Assembly (NCBI RefSeq): GCF_014323405.1
Contig: NZ_JACRWE010000007.1
Span: 61,622-125,621, forward strand
Source: Romboutsia faecis
Lineage (GTDB): Bacteria; Bacillota; Clostridia; Peptostreptococcales; Peptostreptococcaceae
DNA: 64,000 nucleotides
Direction: 5' to 3'
This document shows positions 8,347 through 18,064 of this stretch, in pieces. The notes beneath the pieces were generated by a model, which ran no database searches, was not told the DNA's origin, and worked only from the letters and a program-made list of their open reading frames with translations. The stretch's first letter is position 1. Every line of letters starts with the position of its first letter. The position numbers and the translations under genes were made by a program.

Positions 8347-9813
8347 ATGTCAGCAAATACAAATAACATAACTTATAACAGAGCTAAGACATGGCAAATA
8401 GGTCTTTTTGCTCTAAACAACATTGCAACAAACTTTTATATGTTCTTAATGATGTACGTATCTTATTATGCAACTGGTGCAGCAGGAATAGCAGTTGTTC
8501 TTATATCTTCTTTATTAACATCTATGCGTATGTTCGATGCAGTAACTGATCCAATAATAGGATTTATAATTGATAAAACAAATACTAAATTTGGGAAATT
8601 TAGACCTATGATGGTAATAGGGAATATTATATTAGCAATTAGTACATTAATATTATACAATTTTACTCATAGATTACCTGAGGGAAATCCAAGAGTGATA
8701 TTCTTTGTAGTAATGTATGCAATTTATGTTATAGGATACACATTCCAAACAGCTTGTACAAAAGCAGCTCAAGCTTGTTTAACAAATGATCCAGCTCAAA
8801 GACCATTATTTACAAGATTCGATAGTTCTTATATGTTATTAATGGGAAGTGGTATAGCTATGTATACTTCTTCATACCTAGTACCTAAGTACGGTGGATT
8901 TACATTACCAGCGATGACAGAATTCTCAACATCAGCTGTTATAGCATCAGCAATATGTACAGTGCTTGCTATAATAGGTTTATGGGAAAAGGATAGAGAA
9001 GAGTTCTTTGGTATAGGTGATAAAGGTGCCAAAGTTAAGTTTAAAGATTATTTAAGTGTATTAAAGGGAAATAGAGCTATACAAATGCTTATAGTATCAG
9101 CTGCAACTGATAAATTAGCATTACAAGCGGCAGGAAACTCTTCTGTTATGGTTATGTTATACGGAATAGTAATGGGTAACTATGCTTTATATGGAAAAAT
9201 GTCATTAATAACAATGTTACCAACATTTATAATAATATTAGTTGGAACTAAGTATGCGAGTAAATTCGGTTCTAAAAAGGCATTAGTTGCCACAACTTGG
9301 TTATCAATAATAGGATATTTAGCATTATTCTTAGTAATATTTATAGGAGATCCAGCTCAAATATCATTAGATAACTTTGGTATAATGACAGCTCTTTGGA
9401 TAGGTATATATTGCTTAGCGAACGGTGTTAAATCTGTTTCAAGTAGTATAGTTATACCAATGATAGCAGACTGTGCAGATTATGAAACTTATTTAACTGG
9501 AAGATACGTTCCAGGTATGATGGGAACTTTATTCTCATTCGTTGATAAAATGATATCATCATTTGCGACTACAGTTGTTGGATTTGTTGTAGCAGGAATA
9601 GGATACACAGCTACAATGCCAGAAGTAACAGATGCATATACACCTGCGTTATTCTGGGCAACAGCATTCTTATTCATAGGTCTTCCAATAATAGGATGGG
9701 TATGTTCATTAATAGCAATGAAATTCTATCCATTAGATGATAAGAAAATGCTAGAAGTTCAAGCTAAATTAGATGAAATAAGAAAAGATGAAAATCAAGC
9801 TTTAAATGCATAA
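8347..9813 (+). CDS. GPH-family sugar/glycoside cation symporter
   Basis: A 488-residue, 12-helix GPH symporter with RMFDAVTDPIIGFIIDKT, KFGKFRPMM and ADCADYETYLTGRYVPGMMG. I place the start at the ATG at 8347, preceded by AGGGGGAAGT, rather than a GTG 42 bases upstream: the N-terminus then reads MSANTNNITYNRAKTWQIGLFALNN, which lines up with the second GPH protein. It closely resembles the first GPH protein in its middle and C-terminal parts (VTDAYTPALFW against ITDAYTPQLFW). Expression is likely activated by the upstream AraC protein and repressed by CcpA through the strong cre box. Confidence 0.9.
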   Translation: MSANTNNITYNRAKTWQIGLFALNNIATNFYMFLMMYVSYYATGAAGIAVVLISSLLTSMRMFDAVTDPIIGFIIDKTNTKFGKFRPMMVIGNIILAISTLILYNFTHRLPEGNPRVIFFVVMYAIYVIGYTFQTACTKAAQACLTNDPAQRPLFTRFDSSYMLLMGSGIAMYTSSYLVPKYGGFTLPAMTEFSTSAVIASAICTVLAIIGLWEKDREEFFGIGDKGAKVKFKDYLSVLKGNRAIQMLIVSAATDKLALQAAGNSSVMVMLYGIVMGNYALYGKMSLITMLPTFIIILVGTKYASKFGSKKALVATTWLSIIGYLALFLVIFIGDPAQISLDNFGIMTALWIGIYCLANGVKSVSSSIVIPMIADCADYETYLTGRYVPGMMGTLFSFVDKMISSFATTVVGFVVAGIGYTATMPEVTDAYTPALFWATAFLFIGLPIIGWVCSLIAMKFYPLDDKKMLEVQAKLDEIRKDENQALNA

Positions 9814-9828
9814 TAGTTAAATATATAT

Positions 9829-9893
9829 AAAGAGTATTATTTTATAAATTCTATATTTATTATAGATTGTAAAGTAATACTCTTTTTTTATAA
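9829..9893 (+). terminator. Terminator of the third GPH gene
   Basis: AAAGAGTATTA pairs with TAATACTCTTT around a long AT-rich loop, followed by TTTTTTT. Good U-tract. Confidence 0.8.
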
Positions 9894-9973
9894 AAAATTA
9901 TTATTTTATAATAATCTACATTATAAATACTGTATAATATATAGAAATAGTATTTATGTAAAGGGAGCTATAT

Positions 9974-10717
9974 ATGGACTTAAGAGAATTATTAGATGAT
10001 GTGAAAAATAATAAGATAGATATAGATGTAGCTATGAAAAAGCTTAAAAATTTACCTTATGAAGATTTAGGGTATGCAAATATAGATCATCATAGAGAGG
10101 TAAGGACTGGTTACCCAGAAGTAATATATTGTGAAGGTAAAAGTGATTATCAAATTTTAGGTATAATTGAGAAAATGATAAAAAAAGATAGCAATATATT
10201 AGGTACAAGATGTAGAAAAGAAACTTATGAAAAAATAAAACCAATTTATCCTAATGCGGAATATGATCAACTTTCAAAAATATTAAAGATACAAAATCAC
10301 CCTATAGAAAATATAGGAAAAGGAAAAATTGTGGTTGTTACAGGTGGAACTTCGGATATACCAGTAGCGGATGAAGCTTATCACACTGCTCTTTTTTTGG
10401 GAAACACTGTTGAAAGAGTATATGATGTAGGAGTAGCTGGAATACATAGATTACTAAGTAAAAAACACATAATAGATAGCGCAAGAGTAATCATAGTAGT
10501 TGCAGGAATGGAAGGAGCTCTTCCGAGCGTAGTAGGTGGGCTTGTAGATGTACCTGTTATAGCAGTACCAACTTCTGTAGGTTATGGAGCCAATTTTGGT
10601 GGGTTATCAGCGCTTCTTACCATGTTAAATAGTTGTGCATCTGGTATATCAGTAGTTAATATAGATAACGGTTTTGGAGCAGGATATTTAGCTTCAATGA
10701 TCAATAAACTAAATTAA
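9974..10717 (+). CDS. larB: Nickel pincer cofactor biosynthesis protein LarB
   Basis: A 247-residue LarB, the enzyme that carboxylates and hydrolyses nicotinic acid adenine dinucleotide at the first step of the nickel-pincer nucleotide cofactor of lactate racemase and related LarA enzymes. The N-terminal helical part ends in DHHREVRTGYPEVIYCEGKS, diagnostic for LarB, and the C-terminal domain is PurE-like (VVTGGTSDIPVADEA, VVAGMEGALPSVVGGLVDVPVIAVPTS). Start is ATG after AAGGGAGC. It is followed 12 bases later by larC, an operon arrangement usual for these genes. No larA or larE lies in this window. Confidence 0.93.
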   Translation: MDLRELLDDVKNNKIDIDVAMKKLKNLPYEDLGYANIDHHREVRTGYPEVIYCEGKSDYQILGIIEKMIKKDSNILGTRCRKETYEKIKPIYPNAEYDQLSKILKIQNHPIENIGKGKIVVVTGGTSDIPVADEAYHTALFLGNTVERVYDVGVAGIHRLLSKKHIIDSARVIIVVAGMEGALPSVVGGLVDVPVIAVPTSVGYGANFGGLSALLTMLNSCASGISVVNIDNGFGAGYLASMINKLN

Positions 10718-10729
10718 GGGGAAAGTAAA

Positions 10730-11464
10730 ATGGAACAAAGAATTCTTTACTTTGATATAGTAAATGGAATATCTGGAGATATGACATTGGCAACACTGTT
10801 AAATCTAGGAATACCGAAAGAAATATTTTTAGAAGAATTAAGTAAGTTAAATTTAAATGATGAGTTTGAAATAAAAATAGTTTCTAAAATTGAAAGTGGA
10901 ATAAAGGGAACAAATGTAGATGTTATTATAAAAGAAGAAAATGCACATAGACATTTAGTAGACATATTTAGTATTATCGATAATAGTAGATTAAATGATA
11001 ATGTAAAAAATATGGCTAAAAAAATATTTATGGTTATAGGTGAAGCTGAGGCTAATGTACATGGAACAACTATTGACAAAATACATTTTCATGAAGTTGG
11101 AGCCATAGACTCTATAGTAGATATTGTGGGGACATCGATACTTATTGATTTATTATGCGTAGATAAAATATATGCAACAAACGTTCCTGTGGGATCAGGG
11201 TTTGTAAAATGTGATCATGGAATAATGCCTGTTCCAGCACCTGCAACCTTAGAAATATTAAAGGGGGTTCCTATAAAGTTAAATTCAGTTAAGGGAGAAT
11301 GTACAACTCCTACTGGAGCAGCTATAATAAAGGCCTTATGCCATGAATTTATAGATGAGTTGGAGTTTGAGCCAAAACAAATAGGATATGGAATGGGACA
11401 TAAAAAATTTGAATTACCGAACATGCTAAGAAGTGTTTTAGGCATAAAAAAAAACAAAAAATAG
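10730..11464 (+). CDS. larC: Nickel insertion protein LarC, N-terminal part (LarC1)
   Basis: Encodes 244 residues of LarC, the CTP-dependent nickel insertase that completes the pincer cofactor. MEQRILYFDIVNGISGDMTLATLLNLG at the start and KIHFHEVGAIDSIVDIVGT, GSGFVKCDHGIMPVPAPATLEILKG are family signatures, with His-rich metal-handling segments. The frame stops at TAG 11462-11464, directly after an A-rich run containing the heptamer A AAA AAC in the correct zero-frame phase. A -1 shift there continues into the downstream frame and gives full-length LarC. The same arrangement is known for Lactobacillus plantarum larC, where -1 programmed frameshifting makes the active enzyme. So this is probably not a broken gene. 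Confidence 0.92.
   Translation: MEQRILYFDIVNGISGDMTLATLLNLGIPKEIFLEELSKLNLNDEFEIKIVSKIESGIKGTNVDVIIKEENAHRHLVDIFSIIDNSRLNDNVKNMAKKIFMVIGEAEANVHGTTIDKIHFHEVGAIDSIVDIVGTSILIDLLCVDKIYATNVPVGSGFVKCDHGIMPVPAPATLEILKGVPIKLNSVKGECTTPTGAAIIKALCHEFIDELEFEPKQIGYGMGHKKFELPNMLRSVLGIKKNKK
11449..11455 (+). other. -1 programmed ribosomal frameshift site of larC
   Basis: Zero-frame codons at the end of LarC1 are GGC ATA AAA AAA AAC AAA AAA TAG. The heptamer A_AAA_AAC spans 11449-11455 in the X_XXY_YYZ phase. After slipping back one base the ribosome reads CAA AAA ATA GTT TAT GAG (QKIVYE) and runs on into the LarC2 frame without a stop. No clear downstream stem was found by eye. Confidence 0.85.
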
Positions 11465-11913
11465 TTTATGAGATAATCTGTAATATTGATGATATGTCTT
11501 CTGAAATATATTCTTATTTATATGAGAAAGTTTTAGAAGAAGGTGCATTAGATATATATACAGAAAGTATATATATGAAAAAAAATAGACCTGCAATTAA
11601 ATTATGTATTTTATGCAAAGAATCAGATTTAGATAAGTTTATAAAAATTTTGCTTAAAGAAACAAGTACTTTTGGAGTAAGATATAATACATATAACAGA
11701 GAAGAGCTCAAGAGAAAATTTGAAACAATAGATACCAAATATGGAAAAATTAAAGTTAAGCTGGGATACTATGATAATGAATTAATTAAGGCAACTCCTG
11801 AGTATGATGAATGTAAATTAATAGCAAAAAACTACGATATTAGCTTGAATGAGGTGTTTTTTGAAATAAACTGTATAATAAAGCAGAAAATTGATACGAA
11901 ATTATTGACATAG
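11456..11913 (+). CDS. larC: LarC C-terminal part (LarC2), read by -1 frameshift
   Basis: The continuation of larC in the -1 frame. From the slippery site it reads QKIVYEIICNIDDMSSEIYSY and then EEGALDIYTESIYMKKNRP, which is the LarC C-terminal domain (normally TNIDDM followed by GALDVY and MKKNRP). An ATG at 11494 lies inside this motif and has no Shine-Dalgarno sequence, so independent translation is unlikely. The stop codon overlaps the -35 box of the guaB promoter, so larBC transcription may read into the riboswitch leader. Confidence 0.85.
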
Positions 11914-11933
11914 TAAATAAATTTTGATAAATT
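11905..11933 (+). promoter_or_regulatory. Sigma-A promoter of the guaBA unit
   Basis: -35 TTGACA (11905-11910), 17-base spacer, -10 TAAATT (11928-11933). It lies ~40 bases before the riboswitch aptamer. Confidence 0.75.
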
Positions 11934-11970
11934 TATATACACCTAAAGAAATAAAAATTGAAATTAAAAG

Positions 11971-12042
11971 TCACTCGTATATACCCAAAAATAAGGTTTG
12001 GGAGTCTCTACCGGGATACCGTAAATATCTTGACTATGAGTG
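11971..12042 (+). promoter_or_regulatory. Guanine riboswitch aptamer (purine class)
   Basis: P1 is formed by TCACTCGTA and TATGAGTGG. The conserved core TATATACCCAA, GTTTGGGAGTCTCTACCGG and CCGTAAATATCTTGACTATG matches the purine riboswitch. The J3/1 segment reads GACTAT, with C at the position that pairs with the ligand, so the specificity is guanine (adenine sensors have GATTAT). Its placement before guaB fits feedback by guanine. Confidence 0.95.
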
Positions 12043-12130
12043 GAATTATTATTAGCAAAACATCAGATAAAGTGAATGTATAGGCTGATTATATATCCCT
12101 GTATGTTAGCTATAAGTAGATGTTTTGAAG

Positions 12131-12190
12131 ACCTGTATAGTAATTTCACTTCTAAGAAAATTATTGAAGTTACTATACAGGTTTTTTATT
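12131..12190 (+). terminator. Riboswitch-controlled terminator
   Basis: ACCTGTATAGTAATTTCAC pairs with GAAGTTACTATACAGGT, followed by TTTTTT. Located ~90 bases after the aptamer, it is the likely expression platform: guanine binding should favour it and shut off guaBA. An upstream segment AGTGAATGTATAGG (12071-12084) could pair with its left arm as part of an antiterminator; that is inferred. Confidence 0.85.
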
Positions 12191-12192
12191 AA

Positions 12193-13731
<1,539 letters not shown>

Positions 13732-13735
13732 ACAA

Positions 13736-15271
13736 ATGAAAAAGCATGAATTAGTACTTGTAGTTGATTTTGGGGGACAATATAATCAATTAATAGCAAG
13801 AAGAGTAAGAGAAAATAATGTATATTGTGAAATAATACCATATACTACAGATATAGAGACAATAAAAGCAAAAAATCCAAAAGGAATAATATTTACAGGT
13901 GGACCTAATAGTGCATACTTAGAAAATTCTCCTTCAATATCAAAAGAAATATTTGAAATTGGAGTGCCAATACTAGGGATATGTTACGGAGTACAAATAA
14001 TGTCTCATGTATTAGGTGGTAACGTAAGAAAAGGTAATGCGAGTGAAAAAGAATATGGAAGAACTGAAATAACATATGAAGAGTCAGCTTTATTTGAAGG
14101 AATGTCTACAAATATAGTTTGGATGAGTCATACAGATTTAATAGATAGAACTCCAGAAGGATTTAAAATAGTTGCTCATACTAAAGATTGTCCAGTAGCA
14201 GCTATGGAAAATACAGAAAAGAAACTATATGGTGTACAATTCCACCCAGAAGTTGAACACTGTTTAGAGGGAGACAAAGTTCTTACAAACTTCTTATATA
14301 ATATTTGTAAAGTAAGTGGAGATTGGACTACAGATACATTTATAGAAGATAAAATAAACGAATTAAAAGCTATAATAGGTGACAAGAAAGTATTATGTGC
14401 ATTAAGTGGTGGGGTTGACTCATCAGTAGCTGCAGTGCTTGTACACAGAGCTATAGGAGATAACTTAACTTGTGTATTCGTTGACCATGGTTTACTTAGA
14501 AAAAATGAAGGTGACGATGTAGAAAGAATATTCAGAGATAAGTTTGATATGAACTTAATAAGAGTTAACTGTGAAGATAGGTTCTTAGGCAAGTTAAAGG
14601 GAGTAACTGAGCCAGAAGCTAAGAGAAAAATAATAGGCGAAGAATTTATTAGAGTATTTGAAGAAGAGTCTGCTAAATTAGGGAAAATGGACTTCTTAGT
14701 ACAAGGAACGATATATCCAGACGTAGTAGAAAGTGGACATGGAGAAGCTGCTACTATAAAATCACACCATAATGTTGGTGGAATACCTGAAGATATAGAA
14801 TTCCAAATAGTTGAACCATTAAGAGAATTATTCAAAGATGAAGTTAGAAAAATAGGTTTAGAATTAGGGATAGAAGAAGGATTAATATTCAGACATCCAT
14901 TCCCAGGACCAGGATTAGGAATTAGAGTTATAGGAGAAGTTACAAAAGAAAGATGTGACATCTTAAGAGAAGCTGATGCTATATATATGGATGAACTTAA
15001 AAAAGCTGGTTTATATAGGGAAATATGGCAAGCATTTGCTACATTACCAGACGTAAAGACTGTTGGAGTTATGGGAGATGAAAGAACTTATGCTTACTTA
15101 GTAGGTTTAAGAGCCGTTACATCTTCTGACGGAATGACTTCTGACTGGTATAAAATGCCATACGATGTTTTAGAGAAAATATCAAATAGAATAGTAAATG
15201 AAGTTGATGGAGCAAACAGAGTAGTTTATGATATAACTTCTAAACCACCAGGAACAATAGAGTGGGAATAA
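13736..15271 (+). CDS. guaA: GMP synthase (glutamine-hydrolysing)
   Basis: A 511-residue two-domain enzyme converting XMP to GMP. The N-terminal class I glutamine amidotransferase has FTGGPNSAY, the nucleophile Cys83 in LGICYG and the His/Glu of FHPEVEH. The synthetase half has the PP-loop [24 protein letters not shown] and the dimerisation domain ending in [16 protein letters not shown]. The Shine-Dalgarno sequence lies within the end of guaB (AAGGAG). It completes the guanine-regulated guaBA operon and ends at a strong terminator. Confidence 0.98.
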   Translation: MKKHELVLVVDFGGQYNQLIARRVRENNVYCEIIPYTTDIETIKAKNPKGIIFTGGPNSAYLENSPSISKEIFEIGVPILGICYGVQIMSHVLGGNVRKGNASEKEYGRTEITYEESALFEGMSTNIVWMSHTDLIDRTPEGFKIVAHTKDCPVAAMENTEKKLYGVQFHPEVEHCLEGDKVLTNFLYNICKVSGDWTTDTFIEDKINELKAIIGDKKVLCALSGGVDSSVAAVLVHRAIGDNLTCVFVDHGLLRKNEGDDVERIFRDKFDMNLIRVNCEDRFLGKLKGVTEPEAKRKIIGEEFIRVFEEESAKLGKMDFLVQGTIYPDVVESGHGEAATIKSHHNVGGIPEDIEFQIVEPLRELFKDEVRKIGLELGIEEGLIFRHPFPGPGLGIRVIGEVTKERCDILREADAIYMDELKKAGLYREIWQAFATLPDVKTVGVMGDERTYAYLVGLRAVTSSDGMTSDWYKMPYDVLEKISNRIVNEVDGANRVVYDITSKPPGTIEWE

Positions 15272-15285
15272 TATAAAAATAGGGG

Positions 15286-15340
15286 GCAAATTTAATTATA
15301 ATAAATTAATTTATTATAATTAAATTGCTCTTTTTTATTT
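15286..15340 (+). terminator. Terminator of guaBA
   Basis: GCAAATTTAATTATAATAAA pairs with TTTATTATAATTAAATTGC around a short loop, followed by a T-run; long, nearly perfect AT-rich stem. Confidence 0.9.
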
Positions 15341-15382
15341 TAAAATATAGACAACATGTAATGACATCTAGGAGGAAACAAA

Positions 15383-16405
15383 ATGAAATTTAGGAAAATA
15401 GTAGCTTTAAGTACAGTTGCAATTTTATCTGCATCTATGTTAGTTGGTTGTGGAGATAAATCATCTCAAGGAAGTACAAGTAAAACTGTAAAAGTAGGTA
15501 TGGTAGCAGATACTGGTGGAATAAATGATGAATCGTTTAACCAAAGTGCATGGGAAGGTCTTCAACAAGCAAAGAATGATTTTGGCATTGAAATAAAGGT
15601 TATAGAATCTAAACAAGCATCGGAGTATATATCGAATATAGATAGCCTTATAGATGAAGGTATGGACTTAGTTATAGGTGTAGGAAATACAATGAAGGAT
15701 GATATAGAAACAGAAGCTAAAAATTATCCAGAACAAAAATTTGCAATAATAGACGAAACTTATGACTCAATACCTGAAAATGTAACACCTATATTATTTA
15801 AGGAAAATGAAGCGACATTCTTGACTGGCCTTATAGCAGGAAAAATGACTAAGACTAATGAAGTTGGATTTATAGGTGGTATGGAAAATAGTGTTATATC
15901 TAGATTTGAATATGGATTCAAGTATGGTGTAAAAATATCTAATAAAGATGCAGATGTTAAAGCTCAATATGCAGGTACATTTGCAGATGCAGCAAAAGGT
16001 AAATCTATAGCAAATCAAATGTATGGAAATAACATAGATATAATCTTATCTGCTGCAGGTGGAACTGGGCTAGGTGCTATCGAATCTGCAAAAGAAAATA
16101 ATAAATATGCAATAGGTGTTGATAAAGATCAAAGTAGTTTAGCACCAGATAATGTATTAACTTCAGCATTAAAAAAGGTAAATGTTGGTGTATATGATAC
16201 AGTTAAAGAATTAGTAGAAGGAAGTTTAAAAGGCGGAGAAGCTAAAATATATGGTTTAAAAGAAAATGGAGTTGGAATACCGGATTCTACTGAAAAACTT
16301 GTACCTAAAGATGTACTAGATTATGTAAATACAATGATGGAAAAAGTTAAAAATGACGAGATAAAAGTTCCTGCTACTAAAGCAGAGTATGATTCTAAAA
16401 AATAA
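15383..16405 (+). CDS. BMP-family nucleoside-binding lipoprotein
   Basis: A 340-residue substrate-binding lipoprotein of the BMP/PnrA/Med family, which captures purine nucleosides outside the membrane for an ABC importer. A signal peptide (MKFRKIVALSTVAILSASML) leads to the lipobox LVGC with the lipidated Cys23. The mature part has MVADTGGINDESFNQSAWEGL, the canonical start of the family, and AAGGTGLGAIESAKE. Start is ATG after TAGGAGGAA. Its ABC ATPase and permeases are not adjacent, so it is an orphan here. Its place between guaBA and a purine permease supports a purine-salvage role. Confidence 0.92.
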   Translation: MKFRKIVALSTVAILSASMLVGCGDKSSQGSTSKTVKVGMVADTGGINDESFNQSAWEGLQQAKNDFGIEIKVIESKQASEYISNIDSLIDEGMDLVIGVGNTMKDDIETEAKNYPEQKFAIIDETYDSIPENVTPILFKENEATFLTGLIAGKMTKTNEVGFIGGMENSVISRFEYGFKYGVKISNKDADVKAQYAGTFADAAKGKSIANQMYGNNIDIILSAAGGTGLGAIESAKENNKYAIGVDKDQSSLAPDNVLTSALKKVNVGVYDTVKELVEGSLKGGEAKIYGLKENGVGIPDSTEKLVPKDVLDYVNTMMEKVKNDEIKVPATKAEYDSKK

Positions 16406-16412
16406 ATAAAGT

Positions 16413-16461
16413 AGGCTAGGTTAATGAGATTAAATATGAATTTAACCTAGCTATTTTTATT
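16413..16461 (+). terminator. Terminator of the BMP lipoprotein gene
   Basis: CTAGGTTAA pairs with TTAACCTAG, with a loop of about 17 bases and T-rich tail TATTTTTATTTTT. Confidence 0.8.
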
Positions 16462-16469
16462 TTTAAATA

Positions 16470-16544
16470 AAACACGAACTATTTTGTTGAAAAAAATAGA
16501 AATGTTTAAATTCTATTGCAAAAATATGTACTATATAATATAAT
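16470..16544 (+). promoter_or_regulatory. Promoter and PurR-box-like motif of the purine permease
   Basis: Promoter: -35 TTGCAA (16516-16521), 17-base spacer, -10 TATAAT (16539-16544). Upstream, AAACACGAACTAT (16470-16482) matches AWWWCCGAACWWT at 11 of 13 positions, and a second CGAACTAT is at 16570-16577 in the leader. No purine riboswitch is visible here. Confidence 0.55.
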
Positions 16545-16614
16545 AACTAATGTAAAGTTAGCAATTATTCGAACTATAAAAATAAAAATAATAAAAAGTA
16601 ATTGGAGGGTGAAT

Positions 16615-17952
16615 ATGCAAGCTACTCAAGCCAGTAATAAAGGTTTATTAGAAAAAGTATTCAAATTATCAGAGCATAATACAGATGTAAAAACGGAAAT
16701 AATAGCAGGTATAACAACATTTATGACTATGGCATATATACTTGTTGTTAATGTAAATATTCTTGGTGAAACAGGGATGGATAAGAATGCAGTATTTGCA
16801 GCGACAGCAATAGCAGCATTCATAGGATGTGCAGCGATGGCACTTTTAGCAAACTACCCTATAGCATTAGCACCAGGCATGGGTCTAAATGCATTCTTTG
16901 CTTATACAGTAGTATTAGGAATGGGACATACATGGCAATTTGCTTTATGTGCAGTACTAATAGAAGGAATTATATTTATAATACTTACAGCGACAAATGT
17001 TAGAGAGAAAATTATAGATTGCATACCACCCGTATTAAAACATGCAGTTACTGCAGGTATAGGTCTTTTTATAGCTTTTATAGGATTAGCAAATGCAGGA
17101 TTAGTAGTAAATGGATCAACAATATTAGCGTTAGGTAATATGAGAGACCCGTTAGTTTTATTAACAATAGCGGGAATTATAATAGCGAGTATATTAATCG
17201 CTAAGAACGTAAAAGGAGCATTCCTTATAGCTATGTTAGTTATATCAGCAATAGGTATGACTTTTGGACTTGTAAATTTACCTCAAGGTATAATATCAAC
17301 AAATGTACCGTCTGTAAAACCATTATTCTTACAAGCATTCAGCGTACCAACTAATGAAATATTTAGTTTAAAGATGTTAGTAATAGTGATAACATTCTTA
17401 TTTGTAGATTTATTTGATACAGTTGGATGTTTAGTAGGTGTAGCATCAAAAGGAAATTTACTAGATGAGAATGGAAAACTTCCGAGGGCTAAGCAAGCTT
17501 TATTTGCAGATGCAATAGCAACAACAGCAGGTGCATTATTAGGAACATCAACAGTAACATCATATGTAGAAAGTGCATCTGGTATCGGAGAAGGTGGAAG
17601 AACTGGATTAACAGCAATGACAACAGGAATACTATTTTTATTATCATTATTCCTATCACCATTATTTATAGCAGTACCTACGCAAGCTACATCACCAGTA
17701 CTTATAATAGTAGGTGTAATGATGGCTAGCTCATTAAAAGAAATAGACTTTAATGACTTTACTAATGCAATACCAGCGTTCTTAACATTAGCAATGATGC
17801 CATTTGCATATAGTATAGCTGATGGAATAATATTTGGTATAATATCATTCACAATATTAAAATTAGCAACAGGAAAATCAAAAGAGGTTAATATATACTT
17901 AATAGTATTATCAATACTATTTGCCTTAAAGTTTGTATTTATAAACCATTAA
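16615..17952 (+). CDS. NCS2-family purine permease (AzgA/PbuG type)
   Basis: A 445-residue, ~13-helix permease importing hypoxanthine, guanine or adenine with protons. Family signatures include TEIIAGITTFMTMAYILVVN, LAPGMGLNAFFAYTV, DLFDTVGCLVGVA and TSTVTSYVESASGIGEGGRTGL. An upstream in-frame ATG would add 33 residues of basic, non-homologous sequence; the ATG at 16615 is chosen because TTGGAGGGTG sits just before it and the protein then starts like its relatives. It stands alone with its own promoter and a PurR-box-like motif, between purine-salvage and purine-synthesis genes. Confidence 0.93.
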   Translation: MQATQASNKGLLEKVFKLSEHNTDVKTEIIAGITTFMTMAYILVVNVNILGETGMDKNAVFAATAIAAFIGCAAMALLANYPIALAPGMGLNAFFAYTVVLGMGHTWQFALCAVLIEGIIFIILTATNVREKIIDCIPPVLKHAVTAGIGLFIAFIGLANAGLVVNGSTILALGNMRDPLVLLTIAGIIIASILIAKNVKGAFLIAMLVISAIGMTFGLVNLPQGIISTNVPSVKPLFLQAFSVPTNEIFSLKMLVIVITFLFVDLFDTVGCLVGVASKGNLLDENGKLPRAKQALFADAIATTAGALLGTSTVTSYVESASGIGEGGRTGLTAMTTGILFLLSLFLSPLFIAVPTQATSPVLIIVGVMMASSLKEIDFNDFTNAIPAFLTLAMMPFAYSIADGIIFGIISFTILKLATGKSKEVNIYLIVLSILFALKFVFINH

Positions 17953-17972
17953 AATAAAATTTATTATAAAGT

Positions 17973-18015
17973 AAAGGCTATAAACTTAGTAATTTCTAAG
18001 TTTATAGCCTTTTAA
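17973..18015. terminator. Bidirectional terminator between the permease and fhs
   Basis: AAAGGCTATAAACTTAG (17973-17989) pairs with CTAAGTTTATAGCCTTT around TAATTT, with A-rich and T-rich flanks serving both convergent genes. Confidence 0.9.
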
Positions 18016-18064
18016 TTTTAAAATACTTAATTATATTTAATTATAATTAATGAGCAGGTTATGA

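Noticed and set aside
10730..11913. larC as a pseudogene broken by a frameshift
   Set aside because: The break lies exactly at a phase-correct slippery heptamer and both parts keep intact family motifs, which fits programmed frameshifting better than decay.
14176..14961. 261-codon antisense open frame within guaA
   Set aside because: It lies wholly opposite a clear GMP synthase gene, has no ribosome-binding site and encodes a Ser/Pro/Ile-rich composition typical of antisense frames in AT-rich genes.
16516..16614. 33-residue N-terminal extension of the NCS2 permease
   Set aside because: The extension overlaps the -35/-10 promoter at 16516-16544 and has no ribosome-binding site.
16462..16614. 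Purine riboswitch before the NCS2 permease
   Set aside because: The conserved aptamer core seen before guaB is absent; only PurR-box-like motifs are present.
17283..17852. 189-codon antisense frame within the NCS2 permease gene
   Set aside because: Shadow of a well-supported permease gene; no family motif and no start signal.
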